NCBI RefSeq assembly: GCF_028993575.1
Contig: NZ_CP118615.1
Span: 5,733,001-5,797,000 of the forward strand
Reading direction: 5' to 3'
Length of the DNA: 64,000 bases
Origin: Micromonospora cathayae
Lineage (GTDB): Bacteria; Actinomycetota; Actinomycetes; Mycobacteriales; Micromonosporaceae
In this document: one piece after another, positions 59,916 through 64,000 of the stretch
How the letters are laid out: each line of letters starts with the position of its first letter
Position numbering within the stretch: position 1 is the first letter of the stretch
The notes under the pieces: model-generated
The model's input: the letters and a program-made list of their open reading frames with translations, nothing else
Told to the model about the DNA's origin: nothing
Databases searched by the model: none
Translations under genes and position numbers: made by a program

Positions 59916-60805
59916 CCCCCGCCGAGGCCCTGTACCAGCGGCTACGGGCCGCCGCGCCCTGGGGGCCGGCCGACGAACGCGGCACCGTCAACCACGTCAC
60001 CCCCGAACGAGTGGCGCGGGCCGCCGCGCTGGTACGTACCGGGCGGGTGGTCTCCGCCGCGCACGACCTGGACACCCGGCAGTCGGCCAAGAACTACCGG
60101 CCGGTGGTGCACCGGATGCTGTTCAAACGGTTCGCCGGCGGCGTCACCGTCACCGACGAGCTGACGGTCGCCCCGCACTCGTTCACCGTCACGCACCTGG
60201 ACGCGGTGGCGCACAGCAACTTCGCCGGAACCGTCTACAACGGACGGTCCGCCGACGCGGTCACCACCGAACGCGGCCTGACGTTCGGATCCGTCCACGT
60301 GCTGCGCGACGGCATCGTGACCCGGGGGGTGCTGCTCGACGTGGCGGCGGCGACCGGCCGGCCGTGGCTGTCCCCCACCGACACCGTCGGGGTGGCCGAG
60401 CTGGAGCGGGCCGAACGGCACGCCGGGGTACGCGTGCGACCCGGCGACGCGCTGCTGGTCCGGGTCGGCCTGGCCGCCCGGGAGCGGGCCGAGGGCCCCG
60501 AGGACGTCACGGTACGCGCCGGGCTGGACCTCGACGCGGTCGAGTGGCTGTTCACCAGGGGCGTGGCCGTCTACGGCGGCGACTGCTTCGACCAGTTGCC
60601 GACGCCCCCCGAGGTCGGTTGTCCGTGGCCGCTGCACCAGGTCGGGCAGGCCGGCGGCGGGTTGGTGCTGCTGGACAACGTCGACGTCGAACCGCTCGCC
60701 GTGGCCGTCCGCGAGGAGGGCCGCGCCGAGTTCCTGCTCGTGCTCGCGCCGTTGCGGCTGCCCGGCGGCACCGGCTCCCCCGTCAACCCGTTGTGCGTGT
60801 TCTAG
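59912..60805 (+). CDS. Cyclase-family metal-dependent hydrolase
   Basis: 297 aa from GTG 59912, overlapping the preceding stop (GTGA). The metal-site motif THLDAVAHSNF (HxDxxxH) is intact; GDALLVRVGLA and VAVYGGDCFDQLP follow, as in kynurenine-formamidase-like cyclases (PF04199). These enzymes hydrolyse amide or ester bonds or open rings. With the upstream FAD dehydrogenase a ring-oxidation then ring-opening sequence is plausible. Confidence 0.9.
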   Translation: MTPAEALYQRLRAAAPWGPADERGTVNHVTPERVARAAALVRTGRVVSAAHDLDTRQSAKNYRPVVHRMLFKRFAGGVTVTDELTVAPHSFTVTHLDAVAHSNFAGTVYNGRSADAVTTERGLTFGSVHVLRDGIVTRGVLLDVAAATGRPWLSPTDTVGVAELERAERHAGVRVRPGDALLVRVGLAARERAEGPEDVTVRAGLDLDAVEWLFTRGVAVYGGDCFDQLPTPPEVGCPWPLHQVGQAGGGLVLLDNVDVEPLAVAVREEGRAEFLLVLAPLRLPGGTGSPVNPLCVF

Positions 60806-60815
60806 GAGGCGGCTC

Positions 60816-61931
60816 ATGAAGCCACGATTGTGTGTGATCGGTGCCGGGACGTTCGGCGAGATGCATCTGCGGGCCGGTCTCCAGCTCACCCGGGAGGGGG
60901 TGGCCGACCTGGTGGGGTTCGCCGACACCAACCCGGAGCTGGTCCGGCTGCGCGAGGAACGGTACGGGATCAAGGGCTATCCCGATCTCGACACCATGCT
61001 GGACGCCTGCCGGCCGGACGCGGTGACCATCGCGACCCCGGACTTCCTGCACCGCGACCTGGCCGTGGCGTGCCTGGAGCGGGGCATCCACGTGCTCACC
61101 GAGAAGCCGATGGACACCTCGGTCGCCGGCTGTCTGGACATGATCGACGCCGCAGAGCGGGCCGGCTGTCTGCTCCAGGTGGACTTCATGAAGCGCAAGG
61201 ACCCGTACCACCTCGACCTGGAGCGCCGGGTCCGCACCGGTCAGGTCGGGCAGGTGCTGTACGGGTACGCCTGGTTCGAGGACAAGATCGAGGTACCGAC
61301 GAAGTGGCTGTCGAGCTGGGCGGCGCGGTCCGACCCGGCCTGGTTCCTCGGGGTGCACCTGTTCGACCTGGTCGGCTGGATCGTGCGGGGTCGGGCCGTG
61401 CAGGTCTCGGCGACCGGCGCGAAGGTGAAGCTGCCCACCCTCGGGATCGACACGTACGACTCGATCCAGACCCGGGTGGTCTACGACACCGGGGCCAGCT
61501 TCACCTTCGACCTGGCCTGGCACTTCCCGGAGGGCGGCGAGGCCCTCGTGCACCAGGGCATCAAGCTGGTCGGCAGCGAGGGCTGGATGACCGTGGACAG
61601 TCAGGACCGGGGTGCCCGGGGGTGTGTGGCCGGGCCGACCGCCGTCGGGGTCGGCGCGGACCGGGGGCAGGACGCGGCCCGGATGTTCACCCCGAACCTG
61701 GGGCTGTTCCAGGCCGACCAGGACCCGTCCGGTGGCGAGTGGTACCGGGGGTACGCCATCGACTCGATCGCCGAGTTCGGCCGCAACGTGCACTTCCTGG
61801 CCAACGGGGGTTCGCTGGCCGCGCTGGAGGGGCGGTACCCGTCCGGCGCGGACGGCCTGGAGGCGACCAGGGTGGCGGTGGCCGTGCACGACAGCCTCGA
61901 CGCCGGTGGTCAGGTCATCTCGCTGGGCTGA
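60816..61931 (+). CDS. Gfo/Idh/MocA-family NAD(P)-dependent oxidoreductase
   Basis: 371 aa from ATG 60816 (AGGAGG site). Rossmann motif RLCVIGAGTFGEMHLRAG at the N-terminus, TIATPDFLHRDLAVACLERGIHVLTEKPM, with the family's EKPM dyad and Lys, then the C-terminal dimer sheet (YGYAWFEDKIEVPTKWLS...WFLGVHLFDLVGW). Such enzymes oxidise hydroxyls of sugars, inositols or related rings. It ends the three-gene operon and is followed by the terminator at 61941-61987. Confidence 0.92.
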   Translation: MKPRLCVIGAGTFGEMHLRAGLQLTREGVADLVGFADTNPELVRLREERYGIKGYPDLDTMLDACRPDAVTIATPDFLHRDLAVACLERGIHVLTEKPMDTSVAGCLDMIDAAERAGCLLQVDFMKRKDPYHLDLERRVRTGQVGQVLYGYAWFEDKIEVPTKWLSSWAARSDPAWFLGVHLFDLVGWIVRGRAVQVSATGAKVKLPTLGIDTYDSIQTRVVYDTGASFTFDLAWHFPEGGEALVHQGIKLVGSEGWMTVDSQDRGARGCVAGPTAVGVGADRGQDAARMFTPNLGLFQADQDPSGGEWYRGYAIDSIAEFGRNVHFLANGGSLAALEGRYPSGADGLEATRVAVAVHDSLDAGGQVISLG

Positions 61932-61940
61932 TCCGCCCCG

Positions 61941-61987
61941 ACGACGGAAACCGCCCCGCTCGGTACGAGCGGGGCGGTTTCCGTCGT
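61941..61987. terminator. Bidirectional terminator hairpin
   Basis: A perfect 22-bp stem (61941-61962 with 61966-61987) and a three-base GTA loop, lying between the convergent oxidoreductase and livF stops. The stem carries the AAACC/GGTTT element at its base on both sides. Confidence 0.95.
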
Positions 61988-62009
61988 GCTGCGGCGACCT
62001 TGCCGGTCG

Positions 62010-62705
62010 TCAGCCGAGGTAGGCGGAGCGGACCTCGTCGGTGTCCATGATCTCCCGGGCCGGTCCGCTCAGCACCACCTCGCCGCGGCGCAGCACGTAG
62101 GCGTGACCGGCGATGTCCAGCGCGGCCTGCGCGTTCTGTTCGACGAGCAGGGTGCCGATGCCCGACCCGGCGATGGTGGCGACCGCGTCGAGGACCACCT
62201 CGGCCATCCGGGGCGACAGCCCCATCGACGGCTCGTCGAGCAGCAGCATCTTCGGGTTGGTCATCAGCGCCCGGCCCACGGCCAGCATCTGCTGTTCCCC
62301 GCCGCTGAGCGAACCGGCCCGCTGGGTGCGGCGCTCCTTCAGGCGGGGGAACAGCTCGTACACCCAGGTGAGCAGTTCCTCGTCCCGGCCGCGCCGCGCG
62401 AACCCGCTGAGCCGCAGGTTCTCGGTCACGGTGAGCGGGGCGACCACCATCCGGCCCTCCGGCACCAGGGCCAGCCCCATCCGCACCACCCGGTGCGGGG
62501 CGGTGCGGGTGATGTCCTGGCCGTCGAAGACGATGGTGCCCCCACCGGCCGGGTGCAGGCCGGCGATGGTGCGCAGGGTGGTGGACTTGCCGGCGCCGTT
62601 CGCCCCGATCAGGGCCACCACGCCGCTGGCCGGTGCCGCCAGGGTGACGTCACGAACCGCTTCGATCTTCCCGTAGCGTGCCGAGATGTTCGTCAGTGTG
62701 AGCAT
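62010..62705 (-). CDS. livF: Branched-chain-type ABC transporter ATPase LivF
   Basis: 231 aa from ATG 62705. Walker A GANGAGKST, signature LSGGEQQMLAVGRAL, Walker B MLLLDEPS, and the LivF-type VPEGRMVVAPLTVTENL. It forms an ATPase pair with LivG, whose gene overlaps its start by 56 bp. Energises uptake of amino acids, urea or small acids; the binding protein and LivH lie outside the window. Confidence 0.94.
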   Translation of the reverse strand: MLTLTNISARYGKIEAVRDVTLAAPASGVVALIGANGAGKSTTLRTIAGLHPAGGGTIVFDGQDITRTAPHRVVRMGLALVPEGRMVVAPLTVTENLRLSGFARRGRDEELLTWVYELFPRLKERRTQRAGSLSGGEQQMLAVGRALMTNPKMLLLDEPSMGLSPRMAEVVLDAVATIAGSGIGTLLVEQNAQAALDIAGHAYVLRRGEVVLSGPAREIMDTDEVRSAYLG

Positions 62706-63474
62706 GTGCCCTGCCTAGGTATGCCTCGCGGACGGACTGGTCCGCCACGCACTCGTCGGGTGGGCCGCTGATCAGGAGTTTGCCGAAGTCCATCACGGCG
62801 GCCTGCTCGCAGTAGCGCAGCACCAGGTCGATGTTGTGTTCGATGAGCATCAGGGTGAGCCCGTCGTCGCGCAGTTCCACGAGCAGGTCACCGAGGTGGC
62901 GGGACTCGACGGTGTTCATGCCGGCGGTGGGTTCGTCCAGCAGCAGCAGGGTCGGGTCGGTGGCCAGGGCCCGGGCGAGTTCGACCCGCCGCTGCTCGCC
63001 GTAGGGCAGCGCGTCGGCGCGTACCGTCGGGTCGCCGGTCAGGCCGACCCGGGCGAGCAGCGCGCGGGCCTGGTCCTCGCTGCGTCGCCGTTCGGCCCGC
63101 TCGGACGGCAGGAAGAAGGCGGCGCCGAACGCCGTCGACCTCCGGTGGGTGTGCAGGCCGGCCAGCACGTGGTCGAGGACGGACAGTCCGGTGAACATGC
63201 GCAGGTTCTGGTAGGTGCGGGCGATGCCGAGCCGGCCGACCTCGTAGGTGGGTTTGGCGGTGATGTCGGTGCCGTCGAAGGTGACCGTCCCGGAGTCGGC
63301 GCGCAGGAACCCGCTGACCATGTTGAGCACGGTGGTCTTGCCGGCCCCGTTGGGTCCCATCAGGCCGACGATGGAGCCGCGCGGCACGTCCAGGTCGAGG
63401 TGGTCGACGGCGGTGACGCCGCCGAACCGTTTGGTGAGGCCGCGTACGGACAGCAGCGGCGGGGTGCCGGTCAT
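62650..63474 (-). CDS. livG: Branched-chain-type ABC transporter ATPase LivG
   Basis: 274 aa from ATG 63474. Walker A GPNGAGKTT, signature region LPYGEQRRVELARAL, Walker B LLLLDEPTAGMN, and the LivG-typical long RTYQNLRMFTGLSVLDHV. The signature reads PYGEQ instead of LSGGQ, as in other LivG proteins. ATG overlaps the LivM stop (ATGA). Its C-terminal 18 codons overlap livF. Confidence 0.94.
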   Translation of the reverse strand: MTGTPPLLSVRGLTKRFGGVTAVDHLDLDVPRGSIVGLMGPNGAGKTTVLNMVSGFLRADSGTVTFDGTDITAKPTYEVGRLGIARTYQNLRMFTGLSVLDHVLAGLHTHRRSTAFGAAFFLPSERAERRRSEDQARALLARVGLTGDPTVRADALPYGEQRRVELARALATDPTLLLLDEPTAGMNTVESRHLGDLLVELRDDGLTLMLIEHNIDLVLRYCEQAAVMDFGKLLISGPPDECVADQSVREAYLGRAHAHTDEHLGTLREDRSGS

Positions 63475-64000
63475 GACGTCTCCGTCGCCGGGGTGGGGGC
63501 GGGTCGGCGGCGGCCGGGCAGCCGCCAGTTCCGGCCGGGGTCGACGATGCCCCGGGGCAGGAAGATCATGATGATGATGATCACGACGCCGCGCAGGATG
63601 TCGTCCACCACGGCGGGCGCCACGCTGCGGCTCAGCTCCGGGATGAGGGTGAACACGGCGGCCCCGACCACCGCGCCCGCCCAGTGGTACGCGCCGCCCA
63701 GGACCACTGCGGCCAGCATCAGGAACATGACCGTGGTGGAGTAGGTGTCCGGGTTGATGTACTGCACCACGTTCGCCATCATCACGCCGGCCAGGCCGCC
63801 GATCGCGCCGCTGACCACCATCGCGAACCGCTGCACCCGGGCGGGTTTGATGCCCAGGGTGGCGGCGACGGCGGCGTCCTCCCGGACGGTCTCGCAGGCG
63901 ATGCCGATCCGGGACCGCCGGATCCGGGCCAGGAACAGGCAGGTCAAGGCGAGGACGACCAGCAGCATCCAGGTGGGGGTCTGGCGCAGCACCACCCGGC
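63471..64000 (-). CDS. livM: Branched-chain-type ABC permease LivM (5' partial)
   Basis: At least 175 residues lie in the window; the frame runs off the end and the true start is beyond 64000. The GTG at 63995 is not taken as a start. Several hydrophobic helices and the conserved loop REDAAVAATLGIKPARVQRF, AMVVSGAIGGLAGVMM and LGGAYHWAGAVVGAAVF identify LivM. LivM is usually about 320 residues, so roughly half is missing. Forms the channel with LivH. Confidence 0.9.
   Translation of the reverse strand, partial: RVVLRQTPTWMLLVVLALTCLFLARIRRSRIGIACETVREDAAVAATLGIKPARVQRFAMVVSGAIGGLAGVMMANVVQYINPDTYSTTVMFLMLAAVVLGGAYHWAGAVVGAAVFTLIPELSRSVAPAVVDDILRGVVIIIIMIFLPRGIVDPGRNWRLPGRRRPAPTPATETS

Noticed and set aside
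1..64000. rRNA, tRNA, insertion sequences, integrase or attachment sites
   Set aside because: I looked for cloverleaf ends, transposase motifs and long flanking repeats and saw none I could support.

Overview
The window is chromosomal DNA from a very GC-rich actinomycete. Third-codon-position GC bias, GTG/TTG starts, XRE-DUF5753/DUF397 pairs, many LacI/TetR/MerR regulators, GH43 enzymes and a 'type VII secretion-associated' gene set all point to Micromonosporaceae, most likely Micromonospora or a close relative; the genus is inference. I saw no rRNA, tRNA, transposase, integrase or CRISPR array.

Region 1 (1-17.9 kb, +): the 3' part of a giant multidomain gene (at least 4,698 codons here; its start lies before base 1) followed by five translationally coupled genes: a 305-aa unknown, two paralogous SseB-like 'T7SS-associated' proteins, a YrhB/Imm35-like immunity candidate and a GT60-like glycosyltransferase. 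It looks like a polymorphic-toxin or giant-effector locus and is the least understood system in the window.

Region 2 (17.8-22.7 kb): a RHH/PIN toxin-antitoxin pair, a TetR regulator with a palindrome over its promoter, an XRE-TPR regulator coupled to a 47-aa membrane Zn-ribbon peptide, and a second TPR regulator.

Region 3 (22.8-30.2 kb, -): a probable four-gene surface polysaccharide operon (two secreted GH43/CBM enzymes, a WxL-like protein and a DUF916-like membrane protein) behind a perfect LacI-type palindrome at 30204-30217.

Region 4 (30.7-44.5 kb): regulators and single genes: XRE-DUF5753 and DUF397, small membrane proteins, a TPR regulator preceded by repeated CGGGACAG boxes, a two-component system, a beta-lactamase-fold serine hydrolase, a secreted phospholipase D-like protein, a membrane Ser/Thr kinase, a DUF1579-like gene behind a 13-bp minisatellite, a MerR regulator divergent from an erythromycin-esterase/DUF6194 fusion, and a YiiX-like papain-fold protein.

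Region 5 (44.6-57.7 kb, -): a sugar regulon. An ABC importer (binding protein and two permeases, no ATPase), ribokinase-like kinase, a TIM-barrel/SUMF1 fusion, a DeoC-like aldolase and LacI regulator are followed by a putative glycosidase, an FGGY kinase and a fucose-isomerase-like enzyme. Identical GAAATCGATTTC palindromes stand before the binding-protein gene and before the glycosidase gene, tying both halves to the LacI protein. The logic is import, hydrolysis, isomerisation, phosphorylation and aldol cleavage of an unidentified, possibly 6-deoxy, sugar.

Region 6 (58.4-64 kb): a divergent operon (FAD dehydrogenase, cyclase-family hydrolase, Gfo/Idh/MocA oxidoreductase) with its own palindromic operator, closed by a strong hairpin, then a convergent Liv-type ABC transporter (livF, livG, partial livM) running off the end.
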